Origin: Methylotuvimicrobium alcaliphilum 20Z
Lineage (GTDB): Bacteria; Pseudomonadota; Gammaproteobacteria; Methylococcales; Methylomonadaceae
Direction of reading: 5' to 3'
Length of the DNA stretch: 64,000 nucleotides
NCBI RefSeq assembly: GCF_000968535.2
Contig: NC_016112.1
Location: 2,170,001-2,234,000, forward strand
The notes under the pieces were generated by a model that did no database searches, had not been told where the DNA came from, and was given only the letters and a program-made list of their open reading frames with translations. Positions within the stretch are counted from its first letter, which is position 1; each line of letters opens with the position of its first letter. Positions 35,333-44,106 of this stretch are shown here, piece by piece. The translations under genes were made by a program, and so were the position numbers.

Positions 35333-36355
35333 ATGAAACTATTGGCCTTATTGCTAATAATACTCAATATCACGTTTTTTTTATGGCAATATCATTCCGG
35401 CGCTATTTCATTGGAGCGTGATGTTCTCATCGATACAACGGACACTGGACAGCAAATTACCTTAATTTCGGAACTAAACGACTCATCGAGCCTTAAGCAA
35501 GCGCAATCCGGTTTATTATGGTGTGCCGCCGGCACGGCGATTGAACAATCGATTCGCGGTGCTATATTCGTTTCGGATTTCAGTTTAGCGCCTTCTTCGG
35601 GGGCAAGGTCCGGTTTGCTACTGGCCGAATGGCTCGATATGCATTTCGTTTCACATCAGACGTCTTTAACGCGGCCAAAAGAATCACCCTCCATTCTCGC
35701 TTTTAACGATGACTCGACGGCTTTGACTAAGGCAACCCCAACACCTGCTAAAACCAGTATTCCGGACGAAATCCACCGCCATGCCAGCCAAGAACTTGAA
35801 CGGGCTGAATTTGACACCGTAAACGAACTGCTTATTAAAAAACAAGCAATGGTGCCGAAAAAAAACAGGGTCGAGTCAAGTATGTGTTATGAAGCCGGGC
35901 CGTTTGATACGATGCAACAATTTTACAGTTGGCGAAAACAGACGGGCATCAATTCCGCTTCGATCAAATCGGTGAGCCGGGAAGAGCAAAAGATTAGCGA
36001 CTACATGGTGTACTTGCCGGCCGGCGAAACTTATGAGCAATCATTGGCAAATGTTGAATTATTGAAACAAAAAGGAATTACCGATTATTGGTTGTTCCGG
36101 AAAGGCGAAGCCAAAGGGGATATTTCATTAGGTGTTTTTTCTAGCGAAATTAGAGCGGAGACTTTTAAAAAACAATTGGCAATCAAAAAGCTGGACGCTT
36201 TAATCAGGCCTCGTTATAAAAAAGCTCAACGAATTTACGCTCATATTCATATCAAACAGGAATACGAAGACAATTTGATTATCAGCCGCGACCGATGGCA
36301 GAAAACGCACCCTGACTTTGCCATCAAGGTTAATAATAGCTGTGTCTTTAATTGA
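35333..36355 (+). CDS. SPOR-domain-like membrane-anchored protein
   Basis: The 340-residue protein has an N-terminal membrane segment (MKLLALLLIILNITFFLW) and then a low-complexity periplasmic linker. The C-terminal part (about residues 185-300; CYEAGPFDTMQQFYSWRKQ and GVFSSEIRAETFKKQL) resembles SPOR repeats, which bind denuded glycan strands in peptidoglycan. It starts 3 bp after coaX, so it is part of the birA-coaX operon; a SPOR gene in this place is common in gammaproteobacteria. A role at the cell envelope or septum is likely. Confidence 0.75.
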   Translation: MKLLALLLIILNITFFLWQYHSGAISLERDVLIDTTDTGQQITLISELNDSSSLKQAQSGLLWCAAGTAIEQSIRGAIFVSDFSLAPSSGARSGLLLAEWLDMHFVSHQTSLTRPKESPSILAFNDDSTALTKATPTPAKTSIPDEIHRHASQELERAEFDTVNELLIKKQAMVPKKNRVESSMCYEAGPFDTMQQFYSWRKQTGINSASIKSVSREEQKISDYMVYLPAGETYEQSLANVELLKQKGITDYWLFRKGEAKGDISLGVFSSEIRAETFKKQLAIKKLDALIRPRYKKAQRIYAHIHIKQEYEDNLIISRDRWQKTHPDFAIKVNNSCVFN

Positions 36356-36589
36356 AAAACGCGCTTTAGATTCTGCTTTTACCTTGGGCAATTGTAAAAG
36401 ATTCAATATTCCTTCTAGCAATAAGCGCAGGATCATAGGGCCGTAAAAGGTAAGAGATTAAGGCTTCTTTAAAAACCAAGCTTTAACTGAGCTTGATACA
36501 GCGTTAGAATGCCCCTTCTAAAATTATTGTGATAGTTAAGGTAAAGTTAAGAAATTAATTTATTGACTTTAATCATTACGAATAATACC

Positions 36590-36595
36590 TATAAT
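36590..36595 (+). promoter_or_regulatory. Possible -10 box of the D,D-peptidase gene
   Basis: A consensus TATAAT lies 44 bp before the ATG at 36639. A TTGACT upstream (36563-36568) is 21 bp away, too far for a standard -35, so the -35 is uncertain. Confidence 0.35.
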
Positions 36596-36638
36596 TAAAT
36601 CGTACCGATTTATTCTCCTGATTAATCATCGCTTGCAC

Positions 36639-37487
36639 ATGAAAAAAATGTTTAAAAATTTGTTCGCTGTAATCGCCATTGTTACGTTAATATTCACGGT
36701 ATTTTCCGTAAACGCGTCAGGAAAAAACTTATCCCTAAAGTCATCGGCAGCGATTGTCATGGATCAAGAAACGGGAATGATTCTTTACGAAAAAAAATCG
36801 CAAAATGTCATGCCTATCGCTTCTATTACCAAATTGATGACGGCAATGGTGTTGCTTGATTCTAAGCCTAACTTAAATAAATCCATTACGATTTCGAAAC
36901 AGGATATCGACACATTGCGTCACAGTCGTTCGCGTTTACCTGTCGGAACAAAATTAACACTAAAGGAAATGATGAGGTTGGCGCTAATGTCGTCCGACAA
37001 CCGTGCGGCTTCCGCTTTATCCCGCTCCTATCCCGGCGGCAAACCCGCTTTCGTCAAGGCCATGAACCGTAAGGCGCGGGCTCTCGGATTAAAAAACACT
37101 CGTTTTCGCGATCCTACCGGTTTGTATACTGAGAATAAGTCAACAGCGAGGGATTTAGCCAAGCTTGTCGCCTACGCGACTAAATACCCATTGATCAGAA
37201 CGATGACGACCACCGAAAGTCATACCCAAAAAGTCGGTAAGCAAATGCTTAAATATAACAATACCAACATTTTGACTAAAAATCCTAATTGGAAAATCGG
37301 TCTATCGAAAACCGGTTTTATTAATGAGTCCGGCAAGTGCCTCGTCATGCAAACCTGGATAAATAACAGGCCAACGATCGTTGTATTACTCAACTCATGG
37401 GGGCAATTGACACCGGTTGGCGATTCTAATCGAATCAAAGAATGGATGAGCGGTATTTCGGTGGCCGAGTTACAAAAAAGAGGATGA
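36639..37487 (+). CDS. pbpG: D-alanyl-D-alanine endopeptidase, S11 family (PBP7-like)
   Basis: From the ATG at 36639 the protein has 282 residues and an N-terminal signal sequence ending near VNASG. The penicillin-binding motifs are SITK (Ser62, Lys65), SDN (119-121) and KTG (224-226). Its length and lack of a C-terminal anchor domain match PBP7/PbpG, a periplasmic endopeptidase that cuts peptide cross-links in peptidoglycan. A TTG six bases upstream is a less likely start. The following 742 bp to the L,D-transpeptidase are mostly repeats. Confidence 0.9.
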   Translation: MKKMFKNLFAVIAIVTLIFTVFSVNASGKNLSLKSSAAIVMDQETGMILYEKKSQNVMPIASITKLMTAMVLLDSKPNLNKSITISKQDIDTLRHSRSRLPVGTKLTLKEMMRLALMSSDNRAASALSRSYPGGKPAFVKAMNRKARALGLKNTRFRDPTGLYTENKSTARDLAKLVAYATKYPLIRTMTTTESHTQKVGKQMLKYNNTNILTKNPNWKIGLSKTGFINESGKCLVMQTWINNRPTIVVLLNSWGQLTPVGDSNRIKEWMSGISVAELQKRG

Positions 37488-37534
37488 TTTATCCCCTTTG
37501 CTATACGTCTTGCCGTCCAAGATTCAGCACTAAG

Positions 37535-37925
37535 GATATACGCAATAACTTCTACAAGCATTAAGCTTTGCGGCGGCTTGGTAAGGAACGAACATGAAAT
37601 AACTTCGACAACTTCTGGGAGGGGATTCGGTGGCTCGATTGACAGGTGTCGGCGGCAGGGCAGATTTATGCTCCTGCAAAATCTGCATTCATGCCATCCT
37701 TGGCAATCAGTCGCCGCCGTCAAGCCTACATGGAAGTATTCACGGCATCCTGTCAAGCGAGTCACCGAACCTCCGCAAAGCCTACTACTTGTAGCAGTTA
37801 TTTTGTGCATATTCCTAACTCGCTTGAACGAGCCCAGCACCTTAATTCCATAGCCTATTTGCCACGGTTAATTGTCTTGGATAATGAAGGTGCTGGGCCT
37901 TTGACGGGCAGTCCAGCGCCGGATT
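37535..37925 (-). repeat. Family A composite with a nested family B element
   Basis: The central unit at 37625-37770 has arms CGGTGGCTCGATTGACAG and CTGTCAAGCGAGTCACCG and the GCAGATTT/AAATCTGC core. Its outer flanks include CATGAAATAACTTCGACAA and the complement of the TATGCACAAAATAA end. A family B palindrome lies at 37833-37897. The right flank GACGGGCAGTCCAGCGCCG matches 20936-20954. No gene is present. Confidence 0.82.
37833..37897 (+). repeat. Family B 65-bp palindromic element
   Basis: CCCAGCACCTTAATTCC at the left pairs with GGATAATGAAGGTGCTGGG at the right; one extra base pair each side (G and C) extends the palindrome. The interior CCACGGTTAATTGTCTTGG is shared with the other copies. 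Confidence 0.85.
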
Positions 37926-37935
37926 TTAGTCTAGA

Positions 37936-38229
37936 AAGGATATGGGGATAATCATCATGATAGCATCACGCTATCGTGATCTTTGCAAGATATAAAATCC
38001 GCCAAAACTTCGATTTCTTCTCGATATAATATCGAAATATTAAGCTTGATAAGTAACATTGAGATAAGCTTAATTTCATATTTATCATTCATACTCTCGC
38101 GAATTCAACAATACTATCAAGCCCTGCGCATTCACTTAGGAACAAATAATCAAGGTGGCTGGCTTATCCACTGTGATTTTTAAAATGCCTAATTCGAGAG
38201 AGGCTTAATTCCAATAATTGTATCTATCG
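37936..38229. other. AT-rich leader region with small inverted repeats
   Basis: The stretch contains two short palindromes: ATCACG/CGTGAT at 37965-37980, overlapping a competing GATAGC/GCTATC pair, and TCGATAT/ATATCGA at 38021-38035. It is AT-rich and may hold the promoter of the L,D-transpeptidase gene, but no clear hexamers were recognised. Confidence 0.4.
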
Positions 38230-39546
38230 ATGAACTTTATCCTATTCAAGCGCCTTTTTATAGGCATGTCATTCTGTTTATTGTGTTCTTGTCAGCTTTT
38301 GCGCGGGCCGGATACGGTATCCTCAGTCGAATTTTCACCGATCAGGGAATTTCCTTTATTCGATAGTCAAGAAATTATTGGTGTTGCTGCGCAAATAGAA
38401 ACTGATGAACAAGACTCGTTGCTGGTAATCGGTCGTCATTTCGGTTTGGGTTATGACGAAATAACCCGAGCCAATTCTAACGTAGACCCATGGTTGCCGG
38501 AGCCGGGCAGTACAGTTCGTTTGCCATTGCGATTCATTATCCCCGAAGCGCCTCGAAAAGGCGTTGTGTTGAATTTGGCAGCTAAGCGGCTTTTTTTATA
38601 CGACCAAAAAAACACTAATAAAGTATTTACTTATCCGGTTGGTATCGGCCGGGAAGGATGGGAAACGCCGCAAGGCTTGACCCGAATTACTGCGAAAACT
38701 GCAAATCCTAGTTGGACGGTTCCCGAGTCGATCAGGCGCGAGCATGCTAAAAAAGGCGATCCTTTGCCGAGAGTCGTCCCCGCCGGCCCGAACAATCCGC
38801 TTGGAGACTATGCTTTAAGATTAGGTTTTCCCGGTTATCTGATCCATGGCACCAATAAACCCTATGGCGTCGGCATGGAAGTAAGTCATGGTTGTGTGCG
38901 GCTTTATCCTGAAGATATTGCAAAGCTATTTCGGCATGTCGCTGTCGGCTCACAGGTTAGGATTGTTAATCAGCCTTTTTTAACCGCATGGGATGGCGAC
39001 ACGCTTTTTTTGCAAGCTTATCCGCCTACCCATAAAGACCCGAAACAAGTCAATCGACTTGTTCAGGACTTGATTGCGCGCTTGCAAAAAATTGAACAAG
39101 AATCCGGTCGATTGATCGATTGGGATAAAGTTCACGTGGCAATCGAGCGCTCCGATGGTGTTTTAACACCTATTTTAAAAGGCCATATAGATGATTTTTA
39201 CTTGACCATATCGCGTCCCTCAATCAAGTTTAAACGGCCTATTCCCAAGGCAATCGATGTCGATGCATGGAAACTGAACGTGGCAACATTGCCAAATGTG
39301 AAACAAGCTCGTCAATTCGCAGCCATGCTCAATCATCAAGGTCCTCCAATTCCTGCGCATGCCTTTGCTACAAAAGTGATAGCGGGACCTTTCTCTAGCT
39401 CTCAAGATGCGTTTTCGGCAAAAAAACGCTTGCTATCGGAATTTTCGATTACTGCACAAATCATGGAGCCCGGTAAAATAGTCGAAACTCCGCAGGCACT
39501 TCAAGAAAGCACTATTTTTACTAATCTACTGACTTTTTTCGATTGA
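38230..39546 (+). CDS. L,D-transpeptidase (YkuD domain) lipoprotein
   Basis: From the ATG at 38230 the protein has 438 residues. A lipobox-like LCSC places the lipidated cysteine at Cys21, and a TTG twelve bases upstream is a less likely start. A LysM-like segment (about 55-95, IGRHFGLGYDEITRANSNVDPWL) precedes the YkuD catalytic domain (about 100-240). That domain has HGTNKPYGVGMEVSHGCVRL, with Cys222 as nucleophile. The C-terminal SPOR-like stretch (KVIAGPFSSSQDAFSAKKRL) suggests peptidoglycan binding. It probably forms 3-3 cross-links or attaches proteins to peptidoglycan, like the ErfK/YbiS group. Confidence 0.9.
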   Translation: MNFILFKRLFIGMSFCLLCSCQLLRGPDTVSSVEFSPIREFPLFDSQEIIGVAAQIETDEQDSLLVIGRHFGLGYDEITRANSNVDPWLPEPGSTVRLPLRFIIPEAPRKGVVLNLAAKRLFLYDQKNTNKVFTYPVGIGREGWETPQGLTRITAKTANPSWTVPESIRREHAKKGDPLPRVVPAGPNNPLGDYALRLGFPGYLIHGTNKPYGVGMEVSHGCVRLYPEDIAKLFRHVAVGSQVRIVNQPFLTAWDGDTLFLQAYPPTHKDPKQVNRLVQDLIARLQKIEQESGRLIDWDKVHVAIERSDGVLTPILKGHIDDFYLTISRPSIKFKRPIPKAIDVDAWKLNVATLPNVKQARQFAAMLNHQGPPIPAHAFATKVIAGPFSSSQDAFSAKKRLLSEFSITAQIMEPGKIVETPQALQESTIFTNLLTFFD

Positions 39547-39817
39547 TACTGTTTTTTGTAAACACCAGTTTGTAGGCAATTTCCACAAATTGGGAATCGA
39601 TCAAGAAATATTCCAATAACATGAAGATAGTGAAGGTTTTCCAAGAACCTAGAAAAAGCATTTCGCCATGAAGAATAACAAGTTAATTCAATGACTTGCT
39701 GTGCGTTTGTATAAAATTTCGCTTACCAAAGAGGAGAGTTTAGCGAGAATGTTTAGGTATTTTCTTGAAATCCATCATGATCTTCATTTGCTTCATGGTT
39801 AAACTGCCGAATTCAAG

Positions 39818-40564
39818 CTAGAAATTAAGATACCAATTAATTGAAATGATGTGACTCATAAAATCTTGAGCAGTGGTTTTATAGAGGTATTGATTCATAT
39901 AGCCGATTTCGGTTCTTATGTGCTCATCAAAATTATATCCAATGCCGGCGAAGGCTCGGTTTTGATCGAAACCGTTCACAGATTTCCAATCAGTTTTATT
40001 AATGTCGATAAAAACTTCGTTAGTCCCGACCAAGCTAAAGTTTGGTGCAAAAGTCAAAGGCAGTGATATTTTAAATAATTGACGATAACGCCAACCGACA
40101 TCGTTACCGATTTGCATGAACCGTTGCTCCAATCGGCTACGACTGCTGAATGTCCCGAAAGAAAACGGTTGGTTCCATAACAGTTGCTGCCAAATGCGAT
40201 GTTCGTCGAAGGGTTCGCTTACAAAGGGCTCTTCGGTCGGTATAAACGCATAACCAAGCCACATAGTCAGTGTTTCACTGAGCTCATAGCCTAAGCCGGT
40301 TCGCAGCATGCCTTGCGAAAATTGAGATGTGTCGTTGCCGAATCGACCCTGGCCCTCTAGCCAATATCGGTACTTTGAAAGATCGGGATCGATTACATCG
40401 AGGCTTCCAATAGCCGTAACGGTGCCCCAAGTTTGAAAATCTTCTTTAGGACCGGCAATCAGATCATTGCCATGAAAGAAACAGAATACTAATAATAAAT
40501 TAGATAAACCTAAATAATATTTTTTTAACATTCCTGTATTTACCGTGAGTGATGATGACGCCAT
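39818..40564 (-). CDS. DUF2490 family outer-membrane-like protein
   Basis: The open frame encodes 248 residues. A second ATG at residue 12 (40531) begins a good signal peptide (MLKKYYLGLSNLLLVFCFF) and is the more likely start. The mature part is a series of beta-strands with alternating aromatic residues and a terminal INWYLNF, as in small outer-membrane beta-barrels. The pattern KYRYWLEGQGRFGNDTSQFSQGMLRTGLGY matches DUF2490 proteins. The function is unknown. The 271-bp gap on its 3' side, before the L,D-transpeptidase gene, holds nothing recognisable. Confidence 0.78.
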   Translation of the reverse strand: MASSSLTVNTGMLKKYYLGLSNLLLVFCFFHGNDLIAGPKEDFQTWGTVTAIGSLDVIDPDLSKYRYWLEGQGRFGNDTSQFSQGMLRTGLGYELSETLTMWLGYAFIPTEEPFVSEPFDEHRIWQQLLWNQPFSFGTFSSRSRLEQRFMQIGNDVGWRYRQLFKISLPLTFAPNFSLVGTNEVFIDINKTDWKSVNGFDQNRAFAGIGYNFDEHIRTEIGYMNQYLYKTTAQDFMSHIISINWYLNF

Positions 40565-40604
40565 ATTATGGCGATGATGAAAGTTAATACCCTTTGTTGA
40601 GTCG

Positions 40605-40945
40605 AATTTCGGCGCGACCCGCTAGAAAACGCCTTAATACGCATCCATATAGGCTCTGACTATATAGAGGCGCCAACTTAGAGAAATAAAGCGTCATTCC
40701 GCTAGGGATTGGAGAATCCAGTACCAGGGATGGCAGTGTGTAGCGCTAACCAAGATATTGGCAACCTCTGACGACATGTGCGCCAAAAGCTTTGACAGCA
40801 TGAATGCTGTCATAAAGCCTACATGGACGTATTCGCCCGGCACCTAAATCTCAAAGCCTATAGGCCATGGTTAATTGTCTTGGATGCTGACGGCATCCTT
40901 GGACGGGCACCTCAGTGCCGAATTTTGATCTGCGATGGGTACTGT
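40605..40945 (-). repeat. Degenerate and complete family A copies with truncated family B
   Basis: The left part (40605-40680) is a decayed plus-orientation copy with ACGCCTTAATACGCATCC. The right part (about 40775-40945) is a minus copy: TTTGACAGCATGAATGCTGTC hairpin, GGACGTATTC, family B remnant, then GACGGGCACCTCAGTGCCG and the CGAATTTTGATCTGCGATGG end. It fills most of the 428-bp gap between two minus-strand genes. Confidence 0.72.
40836..40886 (+). repeat. Truncated family B element
   Basis: CCCGGCACCTAAATC begins right after GGACGTATTCG of the host repeat, the same site used at 43903. The interior GGTTAATTGTCTTGGAT is conserved, but the right arm is missing. Confidence 0.65.
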
Positions 40946-40992
40946 TAAGAGTCATTTTCTGATGATCGCGCGAATGTATAAAACAAAAAAAA

Positions 40993-41712
40993 TTAGTCCG
41001 ATAAATAATATTCAATCGTTGAAACGACTCGTATTTTTTTTATATGCGGATTGTTCGTATCGCGAGGTTCGATAGAAAATTGTCCTTGTGACGCTCGTTT
41101 AATTTTGCCGAGTTTGCTGCTGGAGTCTTCGGCAAATTTTTCTGCGACTTCACGGGCTTTGGTGGTCGCCTCTTCAATCATCTCAGGTTTTATTTGATTG
41201 AGCTGCGTAAATAAGAATTCGGTTCGATTTTGGTAATCCTGCGCCGTAAAGACAATGCCTTTTTTACCCAATTCCAATAAGCCGTTCATAGCGGAACGAA
41301 CCTGATCCACATTGGCGGAGTAAACTGTGACGGTTTGTATTGCGCTGTATCTGAATTCGACATTTCCGCTATTTTGATAACTTTGCGCAGATTTATCGGT
41401 GATGGAGGGAGTTGAGACAGAGACTTCACCTTCAGCAACACCGGTTTTTTTCAGAAAAGCTTTGATCGTTTCCGTGTTTTTTTCAAGAGCCTCGTAAAGT
41501 AAGCTAAGCTCGTTATCCGCAACCATAAATTGAATCGGCCATATCACGATATCAGCAGAAAACTCTCGTTCCGACAATCCTTTAACAGTGACGCTACGTT
41601 CATATTCTTTGAATTTAATCGCGGCATGGCTCAGCAAGTAACCCAGCGAGAACAGTCCTAAAAATAAAAAAAGGCCTACGATAAAAGCACTGACCGGTTT
41701 CTTTTCGTCCAT
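40993..41712 (-). CDS. SIMPL-domain (DUF541) protein
   Basis: The 239-residue protein has one N-terminal membrane segment (about 10-30, FIVGLFLFLGLFSLGYLL) and a periplasmic SIMPL/DUF541 domain. The domain begins at RSVTVKGLSEREFSADIVIWPIQF and ends at RVVSTIEYYL. The family includes the periplasmic BP26 and YggE proteins; their role is poorly known and sometimes linked to oxidative stress. The gene is monocistronic, with an AGGAACAAATAATGG start context on the minus strand. Confidence 0.88.
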   Translation of the reverse strand: MDEKKPVSAFIVGLFLFLGLFSLGYLLSHAAIKFKEYERSVTVKGLSEREFSADIVIWPIQFMVADNELSLLYEALEKNTETIKAFLKKTGVAEGEVSVSTPSITDKSAQSYQNSGNVEFRYSAIQTVTVYSANVDQVRSAMNGLLELGKKGIVFTAQDYQNRTEFLFTQLNQIKPEMIEEATTKAREVAEKFAEDSSSKLGKIKRASQGQFSIEPRDTNNPHIKKIRVVSTIEYYLSD

Positions 41713-41950
41713 TATTTGTTCCTCGCTGTTCGCTTGATTGGTAAAGTATGCCTAAGGCATTGCATTTTGCCAAGTCGAGTCAAGTTTCAATAGAATCACG
41801 ACATCATGCAAAGTAAACTGCTTACCCCTGAAAAGATTACATTACGAGCTAAAGCTAGTGCAAAGAATTATTCCCAACGGTTCAAGACAACTTTTAGGAT
41901 TCGTTTATAAGCTTTTCAATAGTAACTATTCAGTCCCCCGTCAATTATCG

Positions 41951-42044
41951 TTCCCACGCTCTGCGTGGGAACACCTGAGTACCGCTCCAGCGGTACGAGA
42001 CGCTAGAGCGTCTCGGTCTTCATTCCCACGCCAGAGCGTGGGAA
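41951..42044. repeat. Family C-related stack of four hairpins
   Basis: Four perfect hairpins follow each other: TTCCCACGC/GCGTGGGAA (41951-41971), GTACCGCT/AGCGGTAC (41979-41996), GAGACGCT/AGCGTCTC (41997-42014) and TTCCCACGC/GCGTGGGAA again (42023-42044). The outer hairpins match the ends of the family C elements at 5405 and 16816. It lies 200 bp before the first T6SS gene. Confidence 0.88.
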
Positions 42045-42144
42045 CGATAGGGGTGTGAATAATTACTTTCAATAAGTTATATAAAATTCGGTAAATCCGA
42101 AGTTAATGTGTATTTGAAGAACCGTCGAACAGATACTAGAATTT

Positions 42145-42163
42145 GTTCAAAGTAAGATTGAAC
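42145..42163. promoter_or_regulatory. Inverted repeat upstream of the T6SS locus
   Basis: GTTCAA and TTGAAC are perfect arms around a 7-bp spacer, about 90 bp before the tagH start. It could be an operator for the T6SS operon, but no promoter hexamers were identified with confidence. Confidence 0.3.
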
Positions 42164-42254
42164 GTTACTTTATTAAGAAGTGAATGAAACTAAATTTTCC
42201 TGTTTAAATTTGGTTTGAAAATAACGATTTTGTATTTCTCATCGAGTAGTTGAA

Positions 42255-43724
42255 ATGGCTTTATCTCTCAAGATCGCAACGTACAAAGGCAAGCCTTTAT
42301 CCGAACCTAAACTAGTGGCTTTTCCAAACGGCGAAGGCACGATAGGACGTTCCGATGATAATACGCTGGTTTTACCTGATCCTGATAAATTTGTATCTCG
42401 GCATCATGCATCGATCAAGTACGAAAACGGTATATATTATTTGACCGACTCTAGTCTGGCTGGCGTATTTATCGATAACGAAGCTAACCCGCTACGTAAC
42501 GATTCGACACCTCTCCATAACGGCACCCTTTTAAAAGTCGGCGAATATGAAATAGAGACCATTATCACAGAAGACACTAGGCAGGATGATTTTCCTTTTC
42601 CGGATATTTTTGCCGATTCGCCGTCAAAACCGACAGAACCCGAAGAGTTGTTTTCAACGCCGATCGATACGGAAGCCAATCGACTGATGGGCGATAGCGG
42701 TTCACCCTTTCCACGGCATGAAGAATTGATCGACGCCAAAGAAAGCGAAACGCCCGAATTTGAAAGTCACTTGCAAGATCATGCTTCACCGCTTTTCGAC
42801 AGCTTTATCGCTCCTCAGGTAGAAGCGGCAACGAAACCTTTTGAGGAAATTCCTGAAAACTTGAGTTTCGAGGATCTTTTCGCCGACTCCGATACACCCT
42901 CCAGCGATAGACAGGTAGAGGATGATTCGAGAGCATCGAGCATGGACTTGCTTAACGAGAGCTTCGCTCCGAAACCGTTTCAAGCCGATCCTGAGCCATC
43001 GGCTTCAGAGCCTTTTACACCCCCGCTCGCCCCTCCTGATAGTCCGCAAACTTCAAATTTAAACAGCATTCTAGCCGACCCGTCCGATTCTTCCCCTGAA
43101 ACACCAATCGCACAACCCGTACAGAATATTTCCGATACGAGGCTATTCGATGCTTTTTTGCAAGGTGCTGGACTTGATCAAAACGAATGCGCAACTAAAA
43201 ATCAATTGGAGGCGATGCAACGAGTTGGCAGAATGTTTCGGCAATTAGTTGCCGGTACCGTGTCGGTCTTACGAAGCCGAGCCGAATTCAAGAGTTTATT
43301 TCGCGTCAATGTGACCGTAATAAGAGCGGTCGACAATAATCCGTTGAAGTTCGCCGTTTCGACCGATGATGTTTTGAAGCAATTGATTCAAAATAAAGAA
43401 GGCGGATTTCTCGAATCGGTCGAATCGATCGAGCAAGGCTTCAATGACATCATGAATCATCAGCTCGCCATGCAAGCAGGGATTCAAGCCTCATTGACCG
43501 ACTTATTGAAACGATTCGACCCGAAAACGATCGAAAAACAATTCGAGCAAGGCATCGTGTTACAAAAAAAATCCAAGTGTTGGGACAGTTATCAGGAAAC
43601 TTATCGCATTGAGTCCGAAGAAGCCGTTGAGAATTTTTTCGGCGATGCCTTCGTAGAGGCTTATGAAGAACAAATGAAAGCCTTAACGACAGCGCGGAAC
43701 AAAAATGAAAAATTTGGACTATGA
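42255..43724 (+). CDS. tagH: T6SS FHA-domain protein TagH
   Basis: The 489-residue protein has an N-terminal FHA domain (about 20-95) with GRSDDNTLVLPDPDKFVSRHHASI, including the arginine, serine and histidine residues that read phosphothreonine. A long acidic Pro/Ser-rich linker (about 105-300) follows. The C-terminal helical domain (about 310-470, FLQGAGLD, KSKCWDSYQETY) is typical of T6SS-associated FHA proteins. In P. aeruginosa Fha1 is phosphorylated by PpkA and dephosphorylated by PppA to switch the system on and off. A PppA domain is encoded nearby but no kinase is seen. It is the first gene of the T6SS locus. Confidence 0.9.
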   Translation: MALSLKIATYKGKPLSEPKLVAFPNGEGTIGRSDDNTLVLPDPDKFVSRHHASIKYENGIYYLTDSSLAGVFIDNEANPLRNDSTPLHNGTLLKVGEYEIETIITEDTRQDDFPFPDIFADSPSKPTEPEELFSTPIDTEANRLMGDSGSPFPRHEELIDAKESETPEFESHLQDHASPLFDSFIAPQVEAATKPFEEIPENLSFEDLFADSDTPSSDRQVEDDSRASSMDLLNESFAPKPFQADPEPSASEPFTPPLAPPDSPQTSNLNSILADPSDSSPETPIAQPVQNISDTRLFDAFLQGAGLDQNECATKNQLEAMQRVGRMFRQLVAGTVSVLRSRAEFKSLFRVNVTVIRAVDNNPLKFAVSTDDVLKQLIQNKEGGFLESVESIEQGFNDIMNHQLAMQAGIQASLTDLLKRFDPKTIEKQFEQGIVLQKKSKCWDSYQETYRIESEEAVENFFGDAFVEAYEEQMKALTTARNKNEKFGL

Positions 43725-43764
43725 TGATTGGAGGTTTGAGAAAGCCGTTTTTCAACAGCAACTC

Positions 43765-44050
43765 CCAATTTGAGGGTAAAAAGGGTGTGGAGCATGCTTG
43801 GCGAGGATGTCGGCGGCAGGGCAGATTTTTGCTCATGCAAAATCTGCATTCACGCCATCCCTGGCAATCAGATTCTGTCGTCAAGCCTAGAAGGACACTT
43901 CACCCAGCACCTAAATTCCATAGTTCATAGACTATGATTAACTATCTTGGATAATTTAGGTGCTGGGTTCACGGCGTCCTGCCAAGCGAACCGTACCCTC
44001 GACAAAGCGCATAGTTCCAGGACGTTATTTATCACGAAATCCTTAATGGT
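43765..44050 (-). repeat. Family A composite between tagH and tssK
   Basis: The left part with GTGTGGAGCATGCTTGGCGAGG and GCAGATTTTTGCTCATGC matches 28091-28150. The right part, CACGGCGTCCTGCCAAGCGAA then GTTCCAGGACGTTATTTA, matches the coaX insert. A family B element (43903-43967) splits the core. The composite fills nearly all of the 382-bp gap. Confidence 0.88.
43903..43967 (+). repeat. Family B 65-bp element flanked by a 4-bp duplication
   Basis: The element runs from CCCAGCACCTAAATTCC to GGATAATTTAGGTGCTGGG. TTCA occurs on both sides (43899-43902 and 43968-43971), while uninterrupted family A copies have one TTCA at this place (GTATTCACGG). Confidence 0.9.
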
Positions 44051-44106
44051 ATTAAACCTAAGGTTAGCTCGAAAATTCATATCACAGGGTAAAGGTTACA
44101 AGAACA

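Noticed and set aside
37220-37951. Frames of 90-206 residues around 37.2-37.95 kb
   Set aside because: They translate family A and B repeats or lie antisense to the D,D-peptidase gene.
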